DNA of 64,000 nucleotides from positions 1,116,001 through 1,180,000 of the forward strand of contig NZ_UGOZ01000001.1 in the NCBI RefSeq assembly GCF_900452865.1. Reading direction: 5' to 3'. This DNA is from Legionella taurinensis. Its GTDB lineage: Bacteria > Pseudomonadota > Gammaproteobacteria > Legionellales > Legionellaceae. Within the stretch, counting starts at the first letter, position 1, and the number at the start of each line of letters is the position of its first letter. Of this stretch, positions 44,301 to 52,476 are shown in pieces. The position numbers and the translations under genes are program-made. The notes under the pieces are model-generated. The model was not told the DNA's origin, did not search any database, and was given only the letters and a program-made list of their open reading frames with translations.

Positions 44301-45374
44301 TCAGGCCAGTTTTTCCTGGGCTAAGGTGTCGGCAATTTCACTGGCAGGGCGGTTTTCTTTTTGTGAGCGGACAAAAATTTCCATCAGGGAGGTCCCGATG
44401 CTGTTGATTTGCCGTACAACCTGCTCATCGGGGGTATTGAGGTATTTGCTGGCTGCGAAAACAAGACCGCCAGCATTGATGACGTAATCCGCCGCATAGA
44501 CGATGCCTTTATCATGCAGCAGTTTGCCGTGATAGGTATGAGCCAATTGATTATTGGCAGCTCCGGCCACGATGGTGGTTTGCAGCTGATTGATGGTCAT
44601 GTCGTTAATGATGGCACCCAGGGCACAGGGAGAAAACACATCGCAGGGGACTTTGTGGATGGTGTCGGTACCGATGGCGGTTGCGCCGAATTCCTTGACA
44701 GCACGTTCAACAGCGTCCCGGTTAACGTCTGCGACGGTCAGTCTTGCACCGGCCTCATGCAGATGGCGGGCAAGCAAATAACCCACATGGCCCAGGCCCT
44801 GAATGGCAACATGAAGGCCTGTGAGGTTCTCCTTGCCAAGCTTGAATTGAACCGCTGCTTCAATTCCCTTAAAAACCCCTTTGGCTGTGGAGGGCGAGGG
44901 GTCGCCGTTATGACTCGTCAGACTGGCGACATAGGGCGTATGCTCTGCAATGATATCCATGTCGCTTAACTGGGTACCGCTATCGAGCGCGGTAATGTAA
45001 CGTCCGCCCAGCTCATTGACGAATTCACCAAAGGCATGGAAATAAGCCTCATGATCGTAAGGGCCGTGCGGTTTAATCACCACGGCTTTGCCACCGCCTA
45101 AGGGTAAATTGATTGAAGCGGCTTTATAGCTCATGCCCCGTGCCAGACGCATGGCGTCGTTGATGGCGTTTTCTGTTGAGGGGTATTCAATAAAACGACA
45201 ACCGCCTAACGCTGGACCCAGTTTGGTACTGTGGATTGCAATAATGGCTTTCATGCCGGTTTTGCTATCCACTTTAAAATGGATGTCGCCAAAACCATGG
45301 GAAAGAGCATAATCTAAAAAATCATCCGGTCTGATCGCGGGATCGTTTATTTTTATTGTATCAACAGACATCAT
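44301..45374 (-). CDS. Leucine/phenylalanine-type amino acid dehydrogenase
   Basis: A 357-residue Glu/Leu/Phe/Val dehydrogenase family enzyme that oxidatively deaminates an amino acid with NAD. The catalytic lysine lies in LPLGGGKAVVI near residue 95, with a second lysine in ARGMSYKAASI, and the Rossmann motif is GLGHVGYLLARHL. Length and the conserved GCRFIEYPS stretch match leucine and phenylalanine dehydrogenases. Closeness to the tyrosine operon leaves phenylalanine possible; leucine is the commoner annotation. Two adjacent ATGs are possible starts. Confidence 0.9.
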   Translation of the reverse strand: MMSVDTIKINDPAIRPDDFLDYALSHGFGDIHFKVDSKTGMKAIIAIHSTKLGPALGGCRFIEYPSTENAINDAMRLARGMSYKAASINLPLGGGKAVVIKPHGPYDHEAYFHAFGEFVNELGGRYITALDSGTQLSDMDIIAEHTPYVASLTSHNGDPSPSTAKGVFKGIEAAVQFKLGKENLTGLHVAIQGLGHVGYLLARHLHEAGARLTVADVNRDAVERAVKEFGATAIGTDTIHKVPCDVFSPCALGAIINDMTINQLQTTIVAGAANNQLAHTYHGKLLHDKGIVYAADYVINAGGLVFAASKYLNTPDEQVVRQINSIGTSLMEIFVRSQKENRPASEIADTLAQEKLA

Positions 45375-45584
45375 GGGTAAAACTCCAAGAAATTTTCCTG
45401 CACATGTTATAGTCCCATTCGCACACTAAATCAATGCAATCCTCCTGAAGTTGCCCTTATATTTTTCGCTAAAAATTAATTTTATTCATATTGTGTTTTT
45501 CGTGTTCTAATAGCCCGGTTGGTTCGCTCACTGCCTTGGTATACACTAAGGAATTCAACGCTTGAAAGTCACCTGGAGAAACGC

Positions 45585-46307
45585 ATGAAAAAAATCGCTG
45601 CAATGCTTGTTTTAGCAACGCTGTCCCCGTTCTGCGCCATTGCCAATCCGCCACCGCCGCCGATGCTGCTTGATAAAATCGACTTCCAGGTCTCCGCTAA
45701 ACAGTGGGTAAGTACTCAAACCGCTCTGCTGACGGTGGCTATCAATGCCACTTTAAACAGCGCCGATTTAGTGAAGGCACGCGCGGACATCATGGACCAT
45801 TTAAACCGGATTGCGAAGGGCGAATGGCATATCACGCAGTTTGATCGCTCACAGGATAATTCAGGCCTTGATAAACTCTATGTTGCCGCTCAGGTCCGTG
45901 TCCCTCAGGCGAGCCTGACCAACATTTACCAAAATGCCAAAGACGTCAGCAAACCCGGTGCGACCTATACGATAAGCGGCGTGGAGTTCAAGCCCAGCCT
46001 TGAAGAAATTCAAGTGGTGAAATCACAGTTGCGCCAGAAATTGTATCAGCTGGTGAATGAAGAAATCGCGCGTTTAAACAAAGTCTACGGTGAGCAGCAT
46101 TACAGTGTGAACCGCCTCTACATCACTGATGGGGATGCACCCGTGGTACAACCGAGAGCCTATCAGGCGAAAGAGGCCCAGGTGATGTATGCCGCATCCA
46201 TTGCCGCGCCTGCCATTGCTGTCAGCAATGAATTAACCATGACCGCTGTGGTGGAAGCCGCATCCAATCGCGAGGCAAGCCATGCTGTTGCAAGCACCAG
46301 TCATTGA
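45585..46307 (+). CDS. Periplasmic SIMPL-like protein
   Basis: A 240-residue protein with a signal peptide (KKIAAMLVLATLSPFCAIA, cut near residue 20) and a mature region of alternating strands and helices resembling the SIMPL/DUF541 fold. There is a PPPPP run right after the signal. The ATG at 45585 follows CCTGGAGAAACGC. It overlaps the glycerophosphodiesterase gene by 26 bp. The function of this class is not clear. Confidence 0.6.
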   Translation: MKKIAAMLVLATLSPFCAIANPPPPPMLLDKIDFQVSAKQWVSTQTALLTVAINATLNSADLVKARADIMDHLNRIAKGEWHITQFDRSQDNSGLDKLYVAAQVRVPQASLTNIYQNAKDVSKPGATYTISGVEFKPSLEEIQVVKSQLRQKLYQLVNEEIARLNKVYGEQHYSVNRLYITDGDAPVVQPRAYQAKEAQVMYAASIAAPAIAVSNELTMTAVVEAASNREASHAVASTSH

Positions 46308-47016
46308 AAAAGTCATTGGCCATCGCGGCGCCTCCGCGTATGCGCCGGAAAACACCCTGGCCGCTTTTGATAAAGCGTTAAGCATGGGGTGTCGTTTTCT
46401 GGAATTTGATGTCATGTTAAGCGCCGACGGCGAACCGTTTGTGTTTCATGATGAATCGTTGAAACGAACCACCAATGGCCAGGGGCAGATAGGTCTCGTG
46501 ACTGCCGAATACCTGCAAACGCTGGATGCCGGCAGCTGGTTTTCGCGGACGTTTCGCGGCGAGAAAATTCCTCATTTCCGTGAGGTGCTTAAATGGCTGA
46601 CCTTTGCCAATGTCAATGCCAACATTGAAATCAAACCCTATCCCGGGCAATCGGAGCAGACGGCGGCAACCGTGTTATCCTTCATCAATCGTTACTGGCC
46701 TGCGAACAAGGCGGCGCCGCTGGTGTCCAGTTTTGATCGGACGGCGTTAACGCTGTACCGCTCGTTAGCCCCGGAAATGCCCATTGGTTTATTGTTTGAT
46801 CGCTGGGAAGACGATTGGCAACAGCAGGCCGAAGAATTGCAATGCTATTCCATCCATTTAAATCATCGCGCGCTCAACGCCGACAGGGTAGGGGCCATGA
46901 AAGAAAAAGGTTATCTGGTTCTGGCCTATACCGTCAATCGTAAACGGTTGGCATTGAAGCTGTTTGACTGGGGGGTGGATGCCGTTTTCAGTGATTATCC
47001 TGATTTGTTGTTATGA
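46282..47016 (+). CDS. ugpQ: Glycerophosphodiester phosphodiesterase
   Basis: Hydrolyses glycerophosphodiesters to glycerol 3-phosphate and an alcohol. The 244 residues have the catalytic GHRGASAYAPENTLAAF, the metal ligands in EFDVMLSADG, HDESLKRTT and IEIKPYPG. No signal peptide, so it acts in the cytosol like UgpQ. The start lies within the previous gene and its stop overlaps ugpB (ATGA), so expression is coupled. Confidence 0.93.
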   Translation: MLLQAPVIEKVIGHRGASAYAPENTLAAFDKALSMGCRFLEFDVMLSADGEPFVFHDESLKRTTNGQGQIGLVTAEYLQTLDAGSWFSRTFRGEKIPHFREVLKWLTFANVNANIEIKPYPGQSEQTAATVLSFINRYWPANKAAPLVSSFDRTALTLYRSLAPEMPIGLLFDRWEDDWQQQAEELQCYSIHLNHRALNADRVGAMKEKGYLVLAYTVNRKRLALKLFDWGVDAVFSDYPDLLL

Positions 47017-48278
47017 AACGATCAATCCTTGTTTTTTGTTTGCTGTTCACAGCGGCTGTCGCCTTTGCCAAACCCGTTGAAGTCATTTTCTGGCATTCCT
47101 TAGCCGGCCGTCTGGGACAGGAATTGACGGCGCTGGTTGATGAATTTAATCATTCCCAGAATGAAGCGCGGATAAAACCCGTCTACAAGGGTGACTACAT
47201 CGATTCCCTCACCAGTTTTGCCGCCGCCTTTCGCGCGAAGCAACCGCCCATGATCATTCAGGTGTTTGAAGTCGGCACAGCCAGTATGCTGGCCCCGGCA
47301 GGGATCATCAAACCAGTGGATGAGGTGATGAAGGACAGCGGGTATACCCTGGAGAAAAACGATTTTTTACCCGCCGTTCGCGCCTTCTACAGCCAGGGCG
47401 GTAAATTACAGGCTTTGCCGTTCAATACCTCAGTGCCGGTTATTTTCTACAATGCCGATCTCTTGCAGAAAGCAGGCTATGATGCCGCTCATTTTCCTAA
47501 AACCTGGGATGACATGGAAACGCTGGCCGCGGCGCTTCGAGCCCGGGGGGCGGCGTGTGCCTACAGTTCAGCTTACCCGTCGTGGATTCAGGTTGAGGCT
47601 TTTTCTGCATTGCATGGGTTACCACTGATTGATAGCACAACCCATCAGGCGGTTTACAACAATGAAAGGGTTATTCGCCATTTACAGCGCCTTAAAAAAT
47701 GGCAGTCCCTGCATTATTTCGAATACGGGGGCAGAACCAGTGACGCTACCGTCCTGTTTACCAGCGGACGCTGCGCCATGTTCAGTCAGTCATCCGGGAG
47801 TTACAGCAGCCTGTCGGCTCTGGTGCCTTTTCGAGTGGGTGTCGCGCCGTTGCCCATCGATAACCAGGCCTCTGGCACCCGCCATCCCAATGTCGCCGGG
47901 GGTGCGGCCTTGTGGGCGGTCCAGGGACATACGCCCGCGGTTTATCACGCGATTGCCCGTTTTTATCGCTTTCTTACCCGGCCTGAAATTCAACAGCGCT
48001 GGCATGAGCATACCGGGTATATCCCCGTCGGTATGCGGGGCGTTTATCAACGGTTTGCTGACAGCCATCACCCCACTTTGATGGTGGCTCAGGCGGATTT
48101 GGTGCATGACGGGGCAACGGCCCCTTTGCATCTGGGGCCGCAAAATCTCATTCGGACCATCAATGACGAGGCCATGGAGGCGATATTTGCAGGCATCAAA
48201 TCACCGCGAGAGGCCATGAATGAGGCGGTCAGGCGTGCAAATTACACCATCATGCGTTTTAATAGGAACACAAGCTGA
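47013..48278 (+). CDS. ugpB: UgpB-like ABC transporter binding protein
   Basis: A 421-residue periplasmic binding protein with a signal peptide (RSILVFCLLFTAAVAFA). The mature protein starts with VEVIFWHSLAGRLGQELTAL, close to UgpB, the sn-glycerol 3-phosphate/glycerophosphocholine binding protein. No permease or ATPase genes (ugpA, ugpE, ugpC) follow; they must be elsewhere. Coupling with the glycerophosphodiesterase supports a role in using phospholipid head groups. Confidence 0.88.
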   Translation: MKRSILVFCLLFTAAVAFAKPVEVIFWHSLAGRLGQELTALVDEFNHSQNEARIKPVYKGDYIDSLTSFAAAFRAKQPPMIIQVFEVGTASMLAPAGIIKPVDEVMKDSGYTLEKNDFLPAVRAFYSQGGKLQALPFNTSVPVIFYNADLLQKAGYDAAHFPKTWDDMETLAAALRARGAACAYSSAYPSWIQVEAFSALHGLPLIDSTTHQAVYNNERVIRHLQRLKKWQSLHYFEYGGRTSDATVLFTSGRCAMFSQSSGSYSSLSALVPFRVGVAPLPIDNQASGTRHPNVAGGAALWAVQGHTPAVYHAIARFYRFLTRPEIQQRWHEHTGYIPVGMRGVYQRFADSHHPTLMVAQADLVHDGATAPLHLGPQNLIRTINDEAMEAIFAGIKSPREAMNEAVRRANYTIMRFNRNTS

Positions 48279-48298
48279 TTTTTATTACAGGACGTATC

Positions 48299-49171
48299 AT
48301 GCTGGGAAAATTTTGCAGGCTGTTTGCCCAAAAACAACCGGTCAGTTATACCGGCGTTTTAACCCATACTTTTTATTGGCTGACCTCGCCTGCTAATGAT
48401 CTGGTCTATAAAAACCCCAATTACAAACCGGTAGAAGGACAAGCCGGTGTTGCGATTTATTGTGTTCATGGCACGGCCGACAGGCCGGCTGCTTTTACCC
48501 GTATTGCCGAACGCCTGATCGAGCAGGGATTGCCAGAGGAGGTGGAGTCCATTCATCTGGTTTCGTTTGAGGGGCGGGGAAAGGGCTTGAGCATCGATGA
48601 CTTTTCGAGTCAATTAATTGAAAAAATCAAAATCAACAAGCACACGCGCGTGATGCTTATGGGCCACTCCCGGGGCGGCTTGGTAGTGACTAAGGCCGCG
48701 GAGGATATGGCGGAGAAAGGTGACATTGCCCCCTTGTTATGCATTGGCATCTGCGCACCCTATTCCGGGTCCTATCTTGCTCTGCCGCCCTTGTCCTGGT
48801 TCTCTTCCTCGGTATCAGAAATGGAATTGGATAGCCCATTTCTTGATGAGTTGAATAAAAAACTGGCCACATCAACCATTCCCTATCATTTTGTCGAAGC
48901 CTTGGAGGATGGCATTGTTCCCGTGGAATACGGGTATGCCAAATCCTACCTTAAGGACCATCCCAATGCGCTTAGCCGTTATGCCCGCCATGGCCACCTT
49001 TCCATCATGTCATCCCATGTCCTGGTGGAAGAAATGGGGCGATTAATGAAGGAAGTGCTCAATCCGCTTCCGATAAAAAAGGGTGGGGAAGTTGCAATTA
49101 CCCGGCATGAATCATGGGGTGGCCCGTTGATAGAAGATTATGAACCGCCTAAGGCTGTTTTGGGGTCATAG
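48299..49171 (+). CDS. Alpha/beta hydrolase
   Basis: A 290-residue soluble hydrolase: CVHGTADRP oxyanion region at about 55-63, nucleophile elbow GHSRG at 122-126 (Ser124), and a C-terminal HGHLSIMSSH that can supply the His. The remainder is short of family clues; the fold resembles lipases and thioesterases. No signal peptide is seen, but the N-terminus has Cys6 and basic residues. It begins 20 bp after ugpB and may belong to the same operon. Confidence 0.75.
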   Translation: MLGKFCRLFAQKQPVSYTGVLTHTFYWLTSPANDLVYKNPNYKPVEGQAGVAIYCVHGTADRPAAFTRIAERLIEQGLPEEVESIHLVSFEGRGKGLSIDDFSSQLIEKIKINKHTRVMLMGHSRGGLVVTKAAEDMAEKGDIAPLLCIGICAPYSGSYLALPPLSWFSSSVSEMELDSPFLDELNKKLATSTIPYHFVEALEDGIVPVEYGYAKSYLKDHPNALSRYARHGHLSIMSSHVLVEEMGRLMKEVLNPLPIKKGGEVAITRHESWGGPLIEDYEPPKAVLGS

Positions 49172-49247
49172 TGAAAAAGGACTTATTTATGCTATGGTTA
49201 ATAAGTCAGTGACTCAATGATCTTGCTCAAAGGAAGGATAGAAAACC

Positions 49248-50207
49248 ATGTCTCATAAAATAAACCCTGATTCCACCGCGTTCATCGAACGTCTGACGGA
49301 AAGAGCCGGCAGTGCCTTGAATGGCGCCAACCTGCTGGAATTACCCCCTGAAAAGGCCCGTGTTGCCTTTAATAAACTGATTGCGCCTGTCCCTGGCAAA
49401 TTAAAACCGATTGAGGTGCAGGTAGAAAACCGGCATCTGGATATCGAGGGGGTTAAAACAGGTGTTCGCATCTACAAGCCAATGAAAAATAATAATGATT
49501 TACCGGCCCTGATTTATTGTCATGGCGGCGGCTTTGTTTTTGGCGATCCCGATTTTCTCGACTACACCTGCCGCGCACTGTGCGAAGGCGCTCATTGCAT
49601 GGTGGTGGCTGTCGACTACCGCCGGGCTCCTGAGCACAAGTTCCCTACGGCCCATGATGATTGCTATCGCGTGGTTCGTTATGTACAAAAGCACGCCAAA
49701 GACCTGGGCGGCAATGGTGTTGTCGCTGTCGGCGGCGACAGTGCGGGCGGCAATGTGGCTGCAAGCATTTGCCATCAGGCTAAAAAAAATAAAGACGTGG
49801 AGATTTGCTTCCAGTTACTTTATTACCCCTGGGTTGATCTCAACAACACCACCGAATCCGATAAAACCTTCGCGAAAGGTTATTTTCTGGAAACTGAAAC
49901 CCTGCATTGGATGCGCAAACAATATTTAAATTCAGGGGATGAAAAGAATCCGATTGCTAACCCGCAGTTTCAAACGGATTTCAGTCATCTGCCTCCGGCC
50001 TTAATTATTGCTGCCGAATGCGATCCCATTCATGATGACGCCAAGCTGTATTATCAAAAATTGGCTGCGGCCGGCAATGATGCGCAATTCATCGAGTTTG
50101 GCGGTATCCTGCATGATTTTTGCGCCTTGCCCTCGCATTACGAAGCCGCGTTGCTCGCATTCGGCGCCTCCGCTGATGCGTTAAAGCGTGCCTTTGCAAA
50201 AGCCTGA
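49248..50207 (+). CDS. Alpha/beta hydrolase fold-3 esterase (hormone-sensitive-lipase type)
   Basis: A 319-residue esterase with the HSL-family oxyanion motif HGGGF at 92-96 and the nucleophile motif GDSAGG at 163-168 (Ser165). ECDPIHDDA (about 262-270) carries the acid and LHDFCALP (about 289-296) the His. It would act on short-chain esters in the cytoplasm. The ATG follows AAGGAAGG, and a terminator follows the gene. Confidence 0.9.
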   Translation: MSHKINPDSTAFIERLTERAGSALNGANLLELPPEKARVAFNKLIAPVPGKLKPIEVQVENRHLDIEGVKTGVRIYKPMKNNNDLPALIYCHGGGFVFGDPDFLDYTCRALCEGAHCMVVAVDYRRAPEHKFPTAHDDCYRVVRYVQKHAKDLGGNGVVAVGGDSAGGNVAASICHQAKKNKDVEICFQLLYYPWVDLNNTTESDKTFAKGYFLETETLHWMRKQYLNSGDEKNPIANPQFQTDFSHLPPALIIAAECDPIHDDAKLYYQKLAAAGNDAQFIEFGGILHDFCALPSHYEAALLAFGASADALKRAFAKA

Positions 50208-50217
50208 TTCGCCATCA

Positions 50218-50258
50218 CAAGGCATGTCCAACCGGAGATGCCTTGCCTCTATTTTTTT
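50218..50258 (+). terminator. Rho-independent terminator
   Basis: CAAGGCAT/ATGCCTTG form an 8-bp stem with a 12-base loop at 50218-50245, followed by a T7 run at 50252-50258. It ends the esterase transcript before the acyltransferase gene. Confidence 0.8.
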
Positions 50259-50315
50259 CACATTGTTTAATTAATGGGCTACACTTGAGAATACGTTGAT
50301 TGGCGATGTCCATTT

Positions 50316-51461
50316 ATGCTCTCATGCTATTTAAAGTATCATCTTTTTCGCCAAGTCCGCGTTTTTGAAGCACGTTCGGAAGAGGAAAAAGAGCATGTGT
50401 TTAATTTCCGCTACCGGATTTACCACGAAGAGTACAAGATGATTGAGCCAGGCTACGATCATCAACGAAAAATCCTGAAGGATGAGCTCGATACCCACAA
50501 GCAGATCATTTTAACCTACACCGTCACTAAGCAAGCGATATCCAGTACCTGTCGCTCCCACTATTTTCAACAGACGGCCTGCCCCAGAGAAATGGACGGG
50601 AAATATGGTCTTCCAGAGTTATCCATCCCATCGCAGCACACGCTAGCCTTGTCAGAACGCTTGGCCGTGGATAAAAACATCCGCGGCAAATACCTCGCCA
50701 TGGTCCAAACGGTGTACATTGCCACGCGTTTGATTCGCGATCTGTCGACCTATTTCTCCTTTGCCAGCTGCGCACCGAGCCTGCTCAGGCATTATTCAAG
50801 ATTAGGTTACAGGCCTTATACGTCCAAACTGTTGCAGTTTGATGATCGGCTGGAAATCCCCATTGCGGTTATACCCGATTTAAAATTTCTCAAAGAATCG
50901 GGCTCGCCCGTTTATCCCTTGATGAAAAAATATTGTGATCCCGCCTTATTGAAGCAATATGAACATTATCGTCCAGATATTCTGAAAAATTACCTGACCC
51001 AGGATGCGTCGCTGGATGATCTGGCGAGCGATGCGTTTCTCAAACGGAGAAAATCATTCTTTTACCATTTGAAAAGACCCACGGCTGATTTTCTAATTCG
51101 CAATGGCTTTTTTTTAACGCTGCCTGAGAATGGGGTACTTTACACCGAAAAAGAGCATCAACAGTGCCAGTTTGTGGTGATTTCTGGTCAGTTAATCCTG
51201 TCTAAGCGGGGACACACGCTGATTCAGTTGCATGCAGGCGACATTGTCGGTGAGTTTGGGACGTTTCATGACAATTACTGCCGGTGTGTCACGGTGAAAG
51301 CAATCAGTGATGCCCAGTTACTGGTTCTGCCGCGCGGTATTTTGCGGAAACTATACTGCTTTGACACCCAACTGTACGCTAATTTTACCGAGTCCTATCT
51401 CAAAAGCATCGCGCTCAGGGAGAAAAAACTGATTTGTAAATTGATTTCCAGCCAACGATAA
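50316..51461 (+). CDS. GNAT acyltransferase fused to a cyclic-nucleotide-binding domain
   Basis: A 381-residue two-domain protein. Residues 15-200 resemble the N-acyl amino acid synthase/autoinducer-synthase branch of GNAT enzymes (FNFRYRIYHEEYKMIEP, an SERLAVDKNIRGKYLA core). Residues 265-370 form a cNMP-binding beta-roll with GQLILSKRGH, LHAGDIVGEFGTF and Arg323, though the usual R-A pair of a phosphate-binding cassette is altered. The two together suggest acyl transfer to an amine under control of a nucleotide or as a structural module. The next gene, 11 bp on, encodes an E1-like enzyme. The start ATG has only a weak ribosome site. No family member of known function comes to mind. Confidence 0.7.
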   Translation: MLSCYLKYHLFRQVRVFEARSEEEKEHVFNFRYRIYHEEYKMIEPGYDHQRKILKDELDTHKQIILTYTVTKQAISSTCRSHYFQQTACPREMDGKYGLPELSIPSQHTLALSERLAVDKNIRGKYLAMVQTVYIATRLIRDLSTYFSFASCAPSLLRHYSRLGYRPYTSKLLQFDDRLEIPIAVIPDLKFLKESGSPVYPLMKKYCDPALLKQYEHYRPDILKNYLTQDASLDDLASDAFLKRRKSFFYHLKRPTADFLIRNGFFLTLPENGVLYTEKEHQQCQFVVISGQLILSKRGHTLIQLHAGDIVGEFGTFHDNYCRCVTVKAISDAQLLVLPRGILRKLYCFDTQLYANFTESYLKSIALREKKLICKLISSQR

Positions 51462-51472
51462 CAGGAGCCGTC

Positions 51473-52291
51473 ATGACGACCGACCTTTTTATAAGAAATT
51501 CAGGCTATGTTTCAGAAAAAGTTCAGCAGCGGTTGGCTGAAATGACCATTTTAATTGCCGGCTGCGGTCTGGGGAGTTACCTGGCTGAGGGACTCGTGCG
51601 TTTCGGTTGTCATCATCTGGTGTTGGTTGATCATGACACCATCGATACCCATAACCTGAACCGTCAGGATTTTATGTTCCGTGACGTAGGACGGCTTAAA
51701 ACGGAAGCGCTGGCTGAACGCTTACGCTTGATTAATCCTGACGCGACCATTCAATGCGTTAGCCAGCGGGTATCGGCAACCAATGCGGAAACCTTAATCA
51801 AAGGCGTTGATCTGGTGATCGATACCATTGATTTTTTGAGCATGGAGGATCTAATTCCATTTTATGAACAATGCTATTTGCAAAAGCGCACGGTGATCAG
51901 CGCCCTTAGCGCCGGGTTCGGTGCCGTGGCTTTCTACATTCCCGGCACGTTGCAGACGCACAACTGGTTTACCAAAATTTTTGGCATCGACGATTCGGAA
52001 GTGAGCGCGCCCAAAGAGTATGCTTTTTATTTTGAACGGTTACTGACGACCCTTGGACTTTACCTGCCTGAAGAGGTTACCCGTAATTTAATGGGTGTTC
52101 TTGAATTAATGAAAGAAAAGCGTCCTTGTCCTGCTTCACAGGTTTCAGCCGGGGCCTTTGCCGCGGCATCGTTGTGTGTGACGATTGTTCATCGCATGCT
52201 TTCAGAGCAGACGCTTGTCGAGTTACCGTATGCGATGGCCCTGGACATGAATCGTATTGCAGCCATTCCCGCTTTCTCGTTAGCACCATAG
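51473..52291 (+). CDS. ThiF/MoeB/E1-like adenylyltransferase
   Basis: A 272-residue E1-superfamily protein. The nucleotide-binding GCGLGS is at residues 30-35, DHDTIDTHNLNRQ with the ATP-contacting Asn-Arg pair at 53-65, and an IDTIDF acidic stretch follows at about 116-121. The paired CxxC zinc site of MoeB/ThiF is missing, and no ubiquitin-like partner gene is nearby. E1-like enzymes activate a C-terminal carboxylate by adenylation. It forms a tight two-gene unit with the acyltransferase-cNMP protein (ATG after AGGAGCC), suggesting that both act on one molecule. Confidence 0.85.
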   Translation: MTTDLFIRNSGYVSEKVQQRLAEMTILIAGCGLGSYLAEGLVRFGCHHLVLVDHDTIDTHNLNRQDFMFRDVGRLKTEALAERLRLINPDATIQCVSQRVSATNAETLIKGVDLVIDTIDFLSMEDLIPFYEQCYLQKRTVISALSAGFGAVAFYIPGTLQTHNWFTKIFGIDDSEVSAPKEYAFYFERLLTTLGLYLPEEVTRNLMGVLELMKEKRPCPASQVSAGAFAAASLCVTIVHRMLSEQTLVELPYAMALDMNRIAAIPAFSLAP

Positions 52292-52355
52292 CCCAATAGA
52301 GGCGGCAAGGATGACGGAATGAGGGTGGTTTAATTAAAATCGAACGGATTATAAC

Positions 52356-52430
52356 CACGTCTTTCCTGCGAAGGCGGAAATCCAGGAGCAGGGCTTCGAA
52401 AGGGAGCCCTCGCCTGCGTGGGGGATGACA
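52356..52430. repeat. Dispersed GC-rich palindromic repeat
   Basis: Between convergent genes lies a segment with imperfect arms: CCTGCGAAGGCGGAAATCCAGG at the left and CGCCTGCGTGGGGGATGACA at the right (read here in short blocks). It resembles the widespread REP-like module in which gtcatcccc-cgcaggcg and cctgcgaaggcgg-atcca face each other. A copy count in the genome would confirm it. Confidence 0.5.
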
Positions 52431-52476
52431 GAGGCGGGCGCGTCATTGGCGCGCGACGGGCCTGCCTGCAGCACTT

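Noticed and set aside
44409-44969. A 186-codon plus-strand ORF inside the amino acid dehydrogenase gene
   Set aside because: It is antisense to a well-conserved enzyme with catalytic motifs; a shadow.
52300-52476. Terminator of slt
   Set aside because: The GC-rich palindromes there match a dispersed repeat and no T run follows, so a terminator is not supported.
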